A stretch of DNA of 64,000 nucleotides from Rhodobacter xanthinilyticus (GTDB taxonomy: Bacteria; Pseudomonadota; Alphaproteobacteria; Rhodobacterales; Rhodobacteraceae), in contig NZ_CP017781.1 of NCBI RefSeq assembly GCF_001856665.1, positions 2,806,001 to 2,870,000 of the forward strand, read 5' to 3'. Positions 8,804-18,018 of the stretch are shown here, piece after piece; the first letter of the stretch is position 1, and each line of letters starts with the position of its first letter. Below the pieces are notes generated by a model. That model was given only the letters and a program-made list of their open reading frames with translations. It searched no databases and was not told the origin of the DNA. The position numbers and the translations under genes are program-made.

Positions 8804-9882
8804 TCGAGCTCCTCGAACGGGTCGGCGGGCACGTCGTTCTCGACCCAGCCGAGCGTCTTCCAGGTGCGCTTCATGTGCTCGGGCAAGGGCGCGACGACGG
8901 TGACGCGCTTCTTGGTGATCGGGTGGTCGAAGGAGATCTGGCGGGCGTGCAGATGCAGCTTGCGCGAGATCTCGCCGCCGAGTTGCGCGCCCCAGCCATC
9001 GCCCAAGTTTTCCTGGCTCGAGCCGCCATATTTGCCGTCGCCCACGATCGGATGGCCGATCTCGGCCATATGGGCGCGCAGCTGGTGGGTGCGCCCGGTG
9101 ATCGGCACGAGCGCCATCCAGGCCGCGCGGCTCCCCAGCGCATCGAGCACCGCATAATCGGTGGTGGCGCGTTTGGCGTCGGGGTAATCGCCGAGCTTGG
9201 CGGGGTGGATACAGACCATCTTCTCGCCCTCGCCGCCGCGGCCATGGCCGGGCGCCTTCATCAGGCCAAAGCGCACCGTGCCCATCTTCGGGCTCGGCAC
9301 GCCGGCGACGGCGGCCCAATAGATCTTGCGGGTGGTCTTGTGGCGGAAGGCCTCGGAGAGCGCGCGCGCGATCCGGTCGGTGCGCGCGATCAGGAGCACG
9401 CCCGAGGTATCCTTGTCGAGCCGGTGGACCATCTTCGGGCGATCCTTGTAGCCGAATTTGAGCGCCTCGAGCAGCCCGTCGACATGGCGGTCGCCCTGCC
9501 CCGAGCCGCCCTGCGAGGGCAGGCCCGGCGGCTTGTTCAGCGCGATGATATGCTCATCGCGCCACAGCACGCAGGCCTGGATCATCTCGGCATCCGCGTC
9601 CGAGATCCGCCCGCCCGGAGCCCGCGGGCCCCGCGGCCCGCGCGCCGCGGCCTCGCCCTCGGGCACAGGCGCCGCCGCCGGCAGGGGCGGCACGCGCACC
9701 TCCATCCCCGGCGCGACGCGGCTCGAGGCCTTCACCCGCCCGCCATCGACGCGCAGCTGCCCCGTGCGGCACATCTTCTCGATCGCGCCCTGGCTGAGCT
9801 GCGCAAACCGCCGCTTCAGCCACCGGTCGAGCCGCTGCTCGCCCTCATCCTCGGTCACCTTGAGGATCTGAACTCCGCTCAT
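8800..9882 (-). CDS. rluC: RluA-family 23S rRNA pseudouridine synthase (RluC-like)
   Basis: This 360-residue enzyme converts uridines in large-subunit rRNA to pseudouridine. An N-terminal S4 RNA-binding domain (RLDRWLKRRFAQLSQGAIEK region) is followed by a proline/arginine-rich linker around residues 70-95 and the catalytic domain with HRLDKDTSG, where the aspartate is the nucleophile. The S4 domain and length favour RluC/RluD over RluA. The start overlaps the crcB stop at ATGA; the in-frame upstream extension into crcB is not credible. Confidence 0.92.
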   Translation of the reverse strand: MSGVQILKVTEDEGEQRLDRWLKRRFAQLSQGAIEKMCRTGQLRVDGGRVKASSRVAPGMEVRVPPLPAAAPVPEGEAAARGPRGPRAPGGRISDADAEMIQACVLWRDEHIIALNKPPGLPSQGGSGQGDRHVDGLLEALKFGYKDRPKMVHRLDKDTSGVLLIARTDRIARALSEAFRHKTTRKIYWAAVAGVPSPKMGTVRFGLMKAPGHGRGGEGEKMVCIHPAKLGDYPDAKRATTDYAVLDALGSRAAWMALVPITGRTHQLRAHMAEIGHPIVGDGKYGGSSQENLGDGWGAQLGGEISRKLHLHARQISFDHPITKKRVTVVAPLPEHMKRTWKTLGWVENDVPADPFEELE

Positions 9883-10259
9883 GCCAGCACCCACCGCATT
9901 GTATAAATCCCAAACACCAGCGCCGACAGCGAGACCACCACCGAAAACGCCACATAAAAGGCCGCGTGGCCCACATCGCCGCGCTCGATCAGCGTCCAGG
10001 TCTCGAGCGAGAAGGACGAGAACGTCGTGAACCCGCCCAGGACCCCGGTCGCGAGAAACGCGTTCCAATGGCTCAGGCCCTTCTGGCCGAGAAAGGCGAC
10101 CAGCGCCCCCATCAGGAACGAGCCGAGCACATTGACGAAGATCACCCCGAGCGGGATCACCTGCGGCCCGAAGAGACGCAAGATCGCCACCCCCGAAAGG
10201 TAGCGCCCCGAGGCGCCGATCGCCCCTCCGAGCGCGACCTGAAGAATGGTTCCGAGCAT
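9879..10259 (-). CDS. crcB: Fluoride efflux channel CrcB
   Basis: This 126-residue membrane protein is a Fluc-type fluoride channel that exports fluoride and acts as an antiparallel dimer. Four hydrophobic helices are evident, with the GGASGR-like start (GGAIGASGRYL), the N of FVNVLGSF in helix 2, and the GGFTTFSSFSLE pore motif. It sits inside a housekeeping operon after rarA. The 46-bp upstream gap is too short to hold a fluoride riboswitch, so it is probably expressed constitutively with its neighbours. Confidence 0.95.
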   Translation of the reverse strand: MLGTILQVALGGAIGASGRYLSGVAILRLFGPQVIPLGVIFVNVLGSFLMGALVAFLGQKGLSHWNAFLATGVLGGFTTFSSFSLETWTLIERGDVGHAAFYVAFSVVVSLSALVFGIYTMRWVLA

Positions 10260-10305
10260 GGCTCTCTCCTTTGGCCTGCCTCAAAAGCGCCGCCGCGCCC
10301 GAATG

Positions 10306-11619
10306 TCAACCGCCGCGCTTCTCGCGCAGCTTGGCAAACCACTCGACCCGCTTTTTCAGCTCGCGCTCGAAGCCGCGCTCGACGGGGGCGTAAAGCACCG
10401 GGCGCTTCATCGTCTCGGGGAAGTAATTCTGCCCCGAGAACCCGTCCTCGGCGTCATGGTCATAGTGATAGCCCGCGCCGAAGCCCTGCTCCTCCATCAG
10501 CCGCGTCGGCGCGTTCAGGATATGGCGCGGCGGCGGCTCGGAGCCGGTCTTGCGCGCGGCCTCCCGCGCGGCCTTGTAGGCGACATAACCCGCGTTCGAT
10601 TTCGGCGCGAGCGCGAGATAGATCACCGTTTGCGCGAGCGCCAGCTCGCCCTCGGGCGAGCCGAGCCGCTCATAGGTCTCCCAGGCGTGGAGCGCGTGGC
10701 TCTGCGCCTGCGGGTCGGCGAGCCCGATATCCTCGACCGCCATGCGGATCAGCCGCCGCGCGAGATAGCGCGGATCCTCCCCGCCCTCGAGCATCCGCGC
10801 ATACCAGTAAAGCGCCGCGTCCGGGTCCGAGCCGCGCACCGATTTATGCAGCGCGGAGATGAGGTTATAATGTTCATCGCCGGATTTGTCGTATTTCGCC
10901 GCGCGCCGCATCAGCCGGCTGGAGAGCCCCGCCACATCGAGCGGCTGCGCGAGTTTCCAGGCTGTGACCTGTTCGATCAGGTTGAGAAGCGCGCGCCCGT
11001 CGCCATCGGCCATTTCGAGCAGCGCCTCGCGCGCGGGGGCCTTCAGCGGCAAGGCCCGGCCGAGCGCCTTCTCGGCGCGCTGCGCGAGCCGCTCGAGGCT
11101 CGCCAGCGTCAGCCGCTCAAGGATCACCACCTGCGCGCGCGAGAGCACGGCGGCGTTGAGCTCGAAGCTCGGGTTCTCGGTCGTGGCGCCGACGAGGAGG
11201 ATCGTGCCGTCCTCCATATAGGGCAGAAAACTGTCCTGCTGGGCCTTGTTGAAGCGGTGGATCTCGTCGACGAAGAGGAGCGTGCCGCGGCCCTGGGTGG
11301 CGCGCAGTTTCGCCGCCTCGAAGACCTTGCGCAGCTCCGGCACGCCCGAGAAGATCGCCGAGATCTGCACGAAGGCGCGGTCGGTTTCCGAGGCGAGGAG
11401 GCGCGCGATCGTGGTCTTGCCGACACCGGGCGGGCCCCAGAGAATCAGCGAGCTGAGCGAGCCCGCGGCGAGCATCGCGCCCAGGGGCGCCTCGGGGCCG
11501 AGCACATGTTCCTGCCCGATCACCTCGGAGAGATGTTGCGGGCGGATCCGGTCCGCGAGCGGGCGATGGGCGGGCGGAGCGGCCTCGCCGGCCCCGGGGG
11601 CGTCGAAAAGATCGGGCAT
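10306..11619 (-). CDS. rarA: Replication-associated recombination protein RarA (MgsA)
   Basis: This 437-residue AAA+ ATPase acts at stalled replication forks and single-strand gaps. Walker A is ILWGPPGVGKTT at about 50-61, Walker B lies in LLFVDEIHRFNKAQQ, and sensor 1 is in VGATTENPSF. The C-terminal half contains the tetramerisation region with the conserved DKSGDEHYNLISALHKSVRGSDPDAALYW block, split here into two short citations of YDKSGDEHYN and KSVRGSDPDAAL. It is first in the operon; crcB follows after 46 bp. Confidence 0.95.
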   Translation of the reverse strand: MPDLFDAPGAGEAAPPAHRPLADRIRPQHLSEVIGQEHVLGPEAPLGAMLAAGSLSSLILWGPPGVGKTTIARLLASETDRAFVQISAIFSGVPELRKVFEAAKLRATQGRGTLLFVDEIHRFNKAQQDSFLPYMEDGTILLVGATTENPSFELNAAVLSRAQVVILERLTLASLERLAQRAEKALGRALPLKAPAREALLEMADGDGRALLNLIEQVTAWKLAQPLDVAGLSSRLMRRAAKYDKSGDEHYNLISALHKSVRGSDPDAALYWYARMLEGGEDPRYLARRLIRMAVEDIGLADPQAQSHALHAWETYERLGSPEGELALAQTVIYLALAPKSNAGYVAYKAAREAARKTGSEPPPRHILNAPTRLMEEQGFGAGYHYDHDAEDGFSGQNYFPETMKRPVLYAPVERGFERELKKRVEWFAKLREKRGG

Positions 11620-11663
11620 GCGCCAGAGATAACGCCGCGCGGCGCGCCGCGAAAGGGGGGCGC

Positions 11664-11693
11664 AAAGAAAAGCCCCCGCGCGGGCGCGGGGGC
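11664..11693 (-). terminator. Intrinsic terminator after the luxI-type gene
   Basis: GCCCCCGCG (11672-11680) pairs perfectly with CGCGGGGGC (11685-11693) around a 4-nt loop. On the minus strand it is followed by TTTTCTTT, so it ends the LuxR/LuxI transcript. Confidence 0.8.
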
Positions 11694-11770
11694 AGGAGGG
11701 AGAGAACGATGGGTCTCAACAGGGTCAGGTTACGCCCCGACTCCTTACGCAAGCCTTAACGCCGGTAACG

Positions 11771-12355
11771 TTAATGCATTTTCGTCGCGAGCGAGATTTC
11801 CACGCAGACATGGGGCTCGCCGATCTGCATCACCTCGCCGATCGGCTGGCAATCGAGCCCGACCCGGCGCGCGAGCCGCGGCGCATTGGCCGGGATCAGC
11901 CCGAGCACCATCGAGGCGCCCAAATCGCGCGCCGAGAGCACCATTTCGTGGATCAGCTGGAACTGCACGCCGAGACGCGCGCGCGCGGGCACCGCCTCGG
12001 AGACGAAGATCCGCGAACATTCCCAGATATGCTGGCCGATCGGCGCCTCGCGCCACAAAAGCTGGCTCGGGATCGAGCCCAGGAGCCCGCGCTGCGCATC
12101 GCGGATCATGTAGGAATAGATCCCGCAGCTGTGGGTGGTGGGCAAAAGCCGCACCCCCGCGAGCACCTGGCCGCGGTCATGCACCGCCACCCAGCGGCTC
12201 GCCGCCGTGTCATATTGGTCGAATTCCATGCCATCGACCTGCGGCAGATCCCAACGCTTGCGGCCGATAAAGGTTTCGTGCCGCGCGCGAAAGAAATTGG
12301 CGAAAAGCTCGCCATGGTTGTGCAAGTTGGTGTAGGAGAGAGTGGTCGCTTCCAT
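11771..12355 (-). CDS. Acyl-homoserine-lactone synthase (LuxI family)
   Basis: This 194-residue enzyme makes an N-acyl-homoserine lactone signal from S-adenosylmethionine and acyl-ACP. All invariant LuxI residues are present: Arg25, Phe29, Trp35, Asp46, Asp49, Arg69, Glu112 and Arg115. Its start has a strong AAGGAGG site. It lies 51 bp after a luxR-type gene on the same strand, the gtaR-gtaI order known in Rhodobacter capsulatus, where the signal influences gene-transfer-agent production (established knowledge; orthology here is inference). Acyl-chain length cannot be read from sequence. Confidence 0.95.
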   Translation of the reverse strand: MEATTLSYTNLHNHGELFANFFRARHETFIGRKRWDLPQVDGMEFDQYDTAASRWVAVHDRGQVLAGVRLLPTTHSCGIYSYMIRDAQRGLLGSIPSQLLWREAPIGQHIWECSRIFVSEAVPARARLGVQFQLIHEMVLSARDLGASMVLGLIPANAPRLARRVGLDCQPIGEVMQIGEPHVCVEISLATKMH

Positions 12356-12406
12356 GAGTTTTGCCTCCTTGGGGTTAAAAACCTCAGGGGAAGCGCCACC
12401 TCGGGC

Positions 12407-13018
12407 TTACAACAGTCTGTATTCTCGCGCTTTGCGCACGGCTTCCGAGGTCGTCCGGGCTTGCAGCCGGATCCGCGCCGATTTCAGTCGGGCCTTGAAT
12501 GCGCTCTCGGAAATTCCCAGCTTGGCAGCCGCAGCAGTGTGGCGATCCCCATTCGAAATGCATTGCAATGCTTCGATTTGAGCCTGGGTCAGTTCACTCG
12601 GAGGGGTATTCTCCTCGTGCAGCCGCCTCGCGATTCCCTCCAGCTTCGCCAGCTCCGCGTCGGTAAACTCTCGGTCCCCCCGACCGATCCCGACGATCGA
12701 ACGCGACGTAATCGGCCCACAGGACGAGGTCGCCCCGTATTTCAGGCCGAAGTCACCGGCCTGTTTGATCACCTCAAACGGGTCGGGCAGCGTGATCTCG
12801 CTCCAGCGGGTGACACCGGTGGTGCCAATCCCCCAGAACACGAGCGGATCGCGCAGATAAAAAGCGTTGTCGTTGTAGTGGCGCACCCAACCCGCGGGGA
12901 AGGTGCTGTGATAGACGAGCGGCGTCGCGAAGCGAATATGCAGCCCTACGGTGAATCCGAGGGGTGAAAGCTGAGCCAGTTCGTCCAACATTTCCGTCGT
13001 TGCGCGGTTAAATGACAT
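12407..13018 (-). CDS. LuxR-family autoinducer-binding regulator
   Basis: This 203-residue protein has an N-terminal AHL-binding domain and a C-terminal LuxR-type helix-turn-helix. Trp44, Tyr48, Asp57, Pro58 and Trp72 reproduce the spacing of TraR Trp57, Tyr61, Asp70, Pro71 and Trp85, so lactone binding is likely. The HTH runs from about residue 142 (LTQAQIEALQ) through LGISESAFKARL. It is somewhat short and its HTH is divergent, as in GtaR-type proteins. The upstream frame has a stop, so the ATG at 13018 or a later Met10 is the start. The ATG lies only ~5 nt from a candidate -10 box. Confidence 0.92.
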   Translation of the reverse strand: MSFNRATTEMLDELAQLSPLGFTVGLHIRFATPLVYHSTFPAGWVRHYNDNAFYLRDPLVFWGIGTTGVTRWSEITLPDPFEVIKQAGDFGLKYGATSSCGPITSRSIVGIGRGDREFTDAELAKLEGIARRLHEENTPPSELTQAQIEALQCISNGDRHTAAAAKLGISESAFKARLKSARIRLQARTTSEAVRKAREYRLL

Positions 13019-13023
13019 ATCCT

Positions 13024-13052
13024 TTTAGACAGGTTGGGGGGCTATCCGTCAA
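13024..13052 (-). promoter_or_regulatory. Candidate promoter of the luxR-type gene
   Basis: On the minus strand TTGACG (13047-13052), a 17-nt spacer and TCTAAA (13024-13029) form a sigma70-type promoter. The predicted start would fall on or next to the ATG, implying a leaderless message. Confidence 0.4.
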
Positions 13053-13180
13053 CTTTAAATTGAGTTCTCGGGACCCGGTGGGGGGTGTGCCCTGTATATA
13101 GAACGTTGGCCGCGCAGAACACTCTTCGCGGGGGAAGTTGGCGAAATCATCGCCCGATGCGGTTAATTTTTCTGACCTGT

Positions 13181-13225
13181 TGGCGCCGGCGCCAGTTGAC
13201 AGATCCGCACGACCGAACGGTTCGG
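13181..13225. promoter_or_regulatory. Two dyad elements upstream of the luxR-type gene
   Basis: TGGCGCCGGCGCCA at 13181-13194 is a perfect 14-bp palindrome and CCGAAC-G-GTTCGG at 13213-13225 is a perfect dyad. They lie in a 277-bp gap between luxR and rplQ that otherwise holds only the rplQ terminator and an AT-rich TATATA stretch near 13096. They could be operators, but neither matches the classic lux box. Confidence 0.35.
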
Positions 13226-13244
13226 AAGACTCGTTGCAAACTGC

Positions 13245-13270
13245 AAAACCCCGCCACCAGGGCGGGGTTT
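13245..13270 (-). terminator. Terminator after rplQ
   Basis: AAACCCCGCC (13246-13255) pairs perfectly with GGCGGGGTTT (13261-13270), loop 5 nt, with an A-rich/T-rich flank. It ends the alpha-operon transcript 25 bp after rplQ. Confidence 0.85.
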
Positions 13271-13295
13271 CAGATCTCGCGCGGCGGCGAGAAGA

Positions 13296-13712
13296 TTACT
13301 CGGCGGCTTCTTCCGCAGCCAGACGCGCCTTGTCGGCGGCGCCTTTGGCGGCCGGGTCACGGTCGACGAATTCGATGATCGCCATCGGCGCCATGTCGCC
13401 ATAGCGGAAGCCGGCTTTCAGGACGCGGGTGTAACCACCGGCGCGCTCCTTGTAGCGCGGGCCGAGGACGGCGAAGAGTTTCGCGACATCCTTGTCTTCC
13501 TTCAGCATCGCCGCGACCTGACGGCGGGCATGCAGGTCGCCCCGCTTCGCCAGGGTGATCAGCTTTTCGATGATCGGGCGGAGTTCCTTGGCTTTCGGAA
13601 GCGTGGTTTTGATTTGTTCGTGCTCGATGAGCGAGCCGCACATGTTGGCGAACAGCGCCTTGCGGTGTTCGTGGGTGCGGTTCAGGCGGCGGTAGCCACG
13701 GGCGTGACGCAT
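13296..13712 (-). CDS. rplQ: 50S ribosomal protein L17
   Basis: L17 is a large-subunit protein near the exit tunnel. The 138-residue product starts [20 protein letters not shown], the typical family opening, and ends in an alanine/glutamate-rich tail beyond the conserved [15 protein letters not shown]. It is the last gene of the ribosomal cluster and is separated from rpoA by 150 bp that contain a hairpin and a promoter-like sequence, so it may be transcribed both with rpoA and alone. Confidence 0.97.
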   Translation of the reverse strand: MRHARGYRRLNRTHEHRKALFANMCGSLIEHEQIKTTLPKAKELRPIIEKLITLAKRGDLHARRQVAAMLKEDKDVAKLFAVLGPRYKERAGGYTRVLKAGFRYGDMAPMAIIEFVDRDPAAKGAADKARLAAEEAAE

Positions 13713-13816
13713 GGGGTATCTCCGTAGTTGCGTTTTGCTTTGTGTTGCGCCGCCTGCGTTGGGCGGTGCGTCGTTGGGGCGGGTGCCCAGGGTTCCCCGG
13801 CTGACCGGGCATTTCT

Positions 13817-13852
13817 GGGGGGCGCTTTAGCCGCGCCCCCCGAAGCTGTCAA
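13817..13852 (-). promoter_or_regulatory. Promoter overlapping a hairpin before rplQ
   Basis: TTGACA (13847-13852), 17 nt, TAAAGC (13824-13829) on the minus strand form a near-consensus promoter. A perfect 9-bp hairpin, GGGGGGCGC (13817-13825) with GCGCCCCCC (13833-13841), covers the spacer and -10, and could be a remnant rpoA terminator or an attenuator. Confidence 0.55.
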
Positions 13853-13862
13853 GCGGCTCGGA

Positions 13863-14879
13863 TCAGAACTGATCTTCGAAGCGCTTCGCCAGATCTTCGA
13901 TGTTTTCCGGCGGCCAATCTTCGACTTCCATCCCGAGATGCAGACCCATGCCCGAGAGCACTTCCTTGATCTCGTTGAGCGACTTGCGGCCGAAGTTCGG
14001 GGTGCGGAGCATCTCGGCTTCGGTCTTCTGGATGAGATCGCCGATATAGACGATGTTGTCGTTCTTGAGGCAGTTCGCCGAGCGGACCGAAAGCTCGAGC
14101 TCGTCGACTTTCTTGAGCAGCAGCGGGTTGAATTCCAGCCCGTCGTCCGCGTCCTGTTTGCCCGCCGCTTCCGGCTCGTCGAAGTTCACGAAGATCGAGA
14201 GCTGGTCTTGCAGGATGCGCGCGGCATAGGCCACCGCGTCTTCCGGCGAGATCGAGCCATCGGTTTCGATCTTCATCGTCAGCTTGTCATAGTCGAGCAC
14301 CTGGCCCTCACGGGTCGGCTGGACCTCGTAAGCGACCTTCTTGACCGGCGAATAGATCGCGTCGATCGCGATCAGGCCGATCGGCGCATCTTCAGGCTTG
14401 TTCTTGTCGGCGGCGACATAGCCCTTGCCGGTGTTGACGGTCAGTTCCATGAACAGATCCGCCCCATCGTCGAGGTGGCACACGACGTGCTCTTTGTTGA
14501 GCACTTCGATGCCCGCCGATTCCGAGATGTCGCCCGCGGTGACCACGCCCGGCCCCTTGGCCGAGATCGAGAGGCGCTTGGGCCCTTCGACGTCCATCTT
14601 GAGCGACACGCCCTTGAGGTTGAGGATGATGTCGGTGACATCTTCCCGCACGCCCGCGACCGAGGAGAACTCGTGCAGGACGTTGTCGATCTGCACCGAG
14701 GTGATCGCCGCGCCTTGCAGCGACGACATCAGCACGCGGCGCAGCGCGTTGCCGAGCGTCAGGCCGAAGCCGCGCTCGAGCGGTTCGGCGACGACGGTCG
14801 CTTGACGCTGCGGGTCATTGCCCGGCTTGACTTCAAGCTGCGTCGGCTTGATCAGCTCAGCCCAATTCTTGTGGATCAT
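13863..14879 (-). CDS. rpoA: DNA-directed RNA polymerase alpha subunit
   Basis: The 338-residue alpha subunit dimerises to nucleate RNA polymerase and contacts promoter UP elements. The N-terminal domain carries [19 protein letters not shown], and the C-terminal domain (about 260-325) carries [16 protein letters not shown] and the [17 protein letters not shown]-contact helix. I start it at [12 protein letters not shown] (14879), which has a GGAGG site; an in-frame ATG 39 bp upstream lacks one. It follows rpsK after 122 bp, the normal alpha-operon order without rpsD. Confidence 0.97.
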   Translation of the reverse strand: MIHKNWAELIKPTQLEVKPGNDPQRQATVVAEPLERGFGLTLGNALRRVLMSSLQGAAITSVQIDNVLHEFSSVAGVREDVTDIILNLKGVSLKMDVEGPKRLSISAKGPGVVTAGDISESAGIEVLNKEHVVCHLDDGADLFMELTVNTGKGYVAADKNKPEDAPIGLIAIDAIYSPVKKVAYEVQPTREGQVLDYDKLTMKIETDGSISPEDAVAYAARILQDQLSIFVNFDEPEAAGKQDADDGLEFNPLLLKKVDELELSVRSANCLKNDNIVYIGDLIQKTEAEMLRTPNFGRKSLNEIKEVLSGMGLHLGMEVEDWPPENIEDLAKRFEDQF

Positions 14880-15001
14880 GCGCTCTGCCTCCATACTTGT
14901 TCCGGACCCATGTCCCAAAGACCGGAACGCCCGAGGAAAATGCCAAAGAGGCCGGGCCGCGCGGAGCTTTCCCCCACACGGCCCGACCCGGAAATATCAG
15001 A

Positions 15002-15391
15002 TCACACGCGGCGACGCTTCGGCGGACGGCAGCCGTTGTGCGCGATCGGGGTCACGTCCCGGATCGAGGTGATCGTGAGGCCGACAGCGGCCAGCGCGCG
15101 CAGCGCCGATTCACGACCCGAACCCGGGCCCTGAACTTCCACGTCGACGGTCTTGAGGCCGTGTTCCTGCGCCTTGCGGGCAGCGTCCTCAGCAGCCATC
15201 TGGGCGGCGTAGGGGGTCGATTTGCGCGAACCCTTGAAGCCCATGGTGCCCGAGGACGACCACGAAATGGCGTTGCCCTGAACGTCGGAGATCAGGATCT
15301 TGGTGTTGTTGAACGACGAATTCACATGCACCACACCAGCGGCGATGTTCTTGCGTTCCTTGCGTTTGACGCGGGTCTTATCGCGAGCCAT
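15002..15391 (-). CDS. rpsK: 30S ribosomal protein S11
   Basis: S11 sits on the 30S platform and helps shape the mRNA exit site. The 129-residue product has the conserved [18 protein letters not shown]-type opening ([13 protein letters not shown]), the [14 protein letters not shown] block and the C-terminal [18 protein letters not shown] tail. It follows rpsM after 15 bp in the normal alpha-operon order. Confidence 0.98.
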   Translation of the reverse strand: MARDKTRVKRKERKNIAAGVVHVNSSFNNTKILISDVQGNAISWSSSGTMGFKGSRKSTPYAAQMAAEDAARKAQEHGLKTVDVEVQGPGSGRESALRALAAVGLTITSIRDVTPIAHNGCRPPKRRRV

Positions 15392-15406
15392 ATCTCACCC
15401 TCCCCC

Positions 15407-15775
15407 TTACTTCTTCTTGCCGGCGATCGGCTTGGCCGGGCCCTTGCGGGTACGGGCGTTGGTGTGGGTGCGCTGACCGCGAACCGGCAGGTTGCGACGG
15501 TGACGCAGGCCGCGGTAGCAGCCGAGGTCCATCAGACGCTTGATGTTCATCGAGACTTCACGGCGCAGGTCGCCCTCAACGGTGAAGTTGGCGTCGATGT
15601 ATTCGCGGATCGCGAGAACTTCGGCGTCGGTGAGGTCGTTGACGCGACGGGTCTCGTCGATGCCCACGGCGTCGACGATCTGCTTCGCGAACAGCGGGCC
15701 GATGCCATGGATATACTGAAGAGCGATCGGGACGCGTTTCCCGGTCGGAATGTTGACGCCAGCAATACGTGCCAA
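15407..15775 (-). CDS. rpsM: 30S ribosomal protein S13
   Basis: S13 forms intersubunit bridges from the 30S head. The 122-residue product starts [20 protein letters not shown] and ends with the basic [19 protein letters not shown]-type tail that contacts P-site tRNA. It is preceded by a 171-bp gap with a promoter-like sequence and a hairpin, so S13, S11 and alpha may be controlled separately from adk. Confidence 0.98.
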   Translation of the reverse strand: MARIAGVNIPTGKRVPIALQYIHGIGPLFAKQIVDAVGIDETRRVNDLTDAEVLAIREYIDANFTVEGDLRREVSMNIKRLMDLGCYRGLRHRRNLPVRGQRTHTNARTRKGPAKPIAGKKK

Positions 15776-15853
15776 AGCGACTTTCCTTTTGTTGCGGTTC
15801 CGTAGCCCCAGAACCTTTTTTCACAACTGACCCGGTAAGAAGGCCGGGCCGCT

Positions 15854-15885
15854 AAAACGCCTGAGCCTGCGAACAGACTCAGGCG
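15854..15885 (-). terminator. Hairpin with T tract between adk and rpsM
   Basis: CGCCTGAG (15858-15865) pairs with CTCAGGCG (15878-15885) around a 12-nt loop, followed on the minus strand by TTTTAGC. It is downstream of the candidate rpsM promoter, so it could act as an adk terminator and as an attenuator in the rpsM leader. Confidence 0.55.
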
Positions 15886-15905
15886 ATTCTCAGTCGAGAC
15901 GCCGT

Positions 15906-15934
15906 GACCTAGAGGGTATTGCCCTTCCGGTCAA
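15906..15934 (-). promoter_or_regulatory. Candidate promoter for rpsM-rpsK-rpoA
   Basis: TTGACC (15929-15934), a 17-nt spacer and TAGGTC (15906-15911) on the minus strand match the promoter shape found before other ribosomal genes here. Confidence 0.5.
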
Positions 15935-15946
15935 GCGAGATCTCGC

Positions 15947-16537
15947 TCATTCGGCTTGTTGGTCGAGGATCGCGGCGATCTGGCCGGCCACCGCGTCGGG
16001 CGAGGCCATCCCGTCGACGGTGAAGAGATCGCCCGCATGGTAGTAATAGCCGATCAGCGGCGCGGTGCTCTTGTAATAGGCGCGCAGGCGGTCGGCGAAG
16101 ACTTCCGGGTTGTCATCGGCGCGCACCGGCAGGCCGGCGGCGCGGGCTTCGTCGGCGCGGCCGACGATCCGCGAGATCAGCGCCTCGTCATCCACGACGA
16201 GCTGGATCGCGCCCTCGAGCTTCTGGCCGAGCTTGGCGAGAAGCGCGTTGAGCGCATCGGCTTGCGCGAGCGTGCGCGGGAAGCCGTCGAAGATGAAGCC
16301 CGCGCCGCCACCGGCCTTGAGCTTCTCCTCGATCAGCCCGATCACGATCTCGTCGGTGACGAGCTCGCCGCGGTCCATCACCTCGGCGACGCGCTTGCCC
16401 ATCTCGGTGCCCGAGGTCTTGGCTTCGCGCAGCATGTCGCCGGTCGAGAGCTGGACCATGCCGCGCTCCTTGACGAGACGGGTGGCCTGCGTGCCCTTGC
16501 CGGCGCCGGGCGGCCCCAGAAGAATGATGTTGGTCAT
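15947..16537 (-). CDS. adk: Adenylate kinase, short-LID form
   Basis: Adk interconverts ATP + AMP and 2 ADP. The 196-residue protein has the P-loop GPPGAGKGT at 8-16, the AMP-binding STGDMLREA and FDGFPRT blocks, and the [13 protein letters not shown] region. It is shorter than the ~214-residue E. coli enzyme because the LID is reduced and lacks zinc cysteines. Its position after secY is the common spc-operon arrangement. A hairpin with a T tract follows it. Confidence 0.97.
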   Translation of the reverse strand: MTNIILLGPPGAGKGTQATRLVKERGMVQLSTGDMLREAKTSGTEMGKRVAEVMDRGELVTDEIVIGLIEEKLKAGGGAGFIFDGFPRTLAQADALNALLAKLGQKLEGAIQLVVDDEALISRIVGRADEARAAGLPVRADDNPEVFADRLRAYYKSTAPLIGYYYHAGDLFTVDGMASPDAVAGQIAAILDQQAE

Positions 16538-16557
16538 CGGATGTCCCCCCTCAAGGA

Positions 16558-17916
<1,359 letters not shown>

Positions 17917-17938
17917 ATGCCCGTCTCTTTCATGCGAA

Positions 17939-17971
17939 GCGCCGCCGGACCGTTCCCCGGTTCGGCGGCGC
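17939..17971 (-). other. Long hairpin in the secY leader
   Basis: GCGCCGCCGGACCG (17939-17952) pairs with CGGTTCGGCGGCGC (17958-17971): a 14-bp stem with one G-T wobble and a 5-nt loop. There is no T tract, so it is more likely a leader structure or processing site than a terminator. Confidence 0.5.
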
Positions 17972-17987
17972 CTGGAAAACTGTTGCC

Positions 17988-18016
17988 TATGTAAGCGGGC
18001 CGCGACCCGCCCACAA
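17988..18016 (-). promoter_or_regulatory. Candidate promoter upstream of secY
   Basis: TTGTGG (18011-18016), 17 nt and TACATA (17988-17993) on the minus strand, ending 3 bp downstream of the rplO stop. Confidence 0.35.
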
Positions 18017-18018
18017 CA

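Noticed and set aside
10260-10305. Possible fluoride riboswitch before crcB
   Set aside because: The gap is only 46 bp, too short for the riboswitch, and no pseudoknot pattern was seen.
13296-13812. A 151-codon alternative frame over rplQ
   Set aside because: It overlaps the certain L17 frame, is Pro/Arg/His-rich and has no family resemblance.
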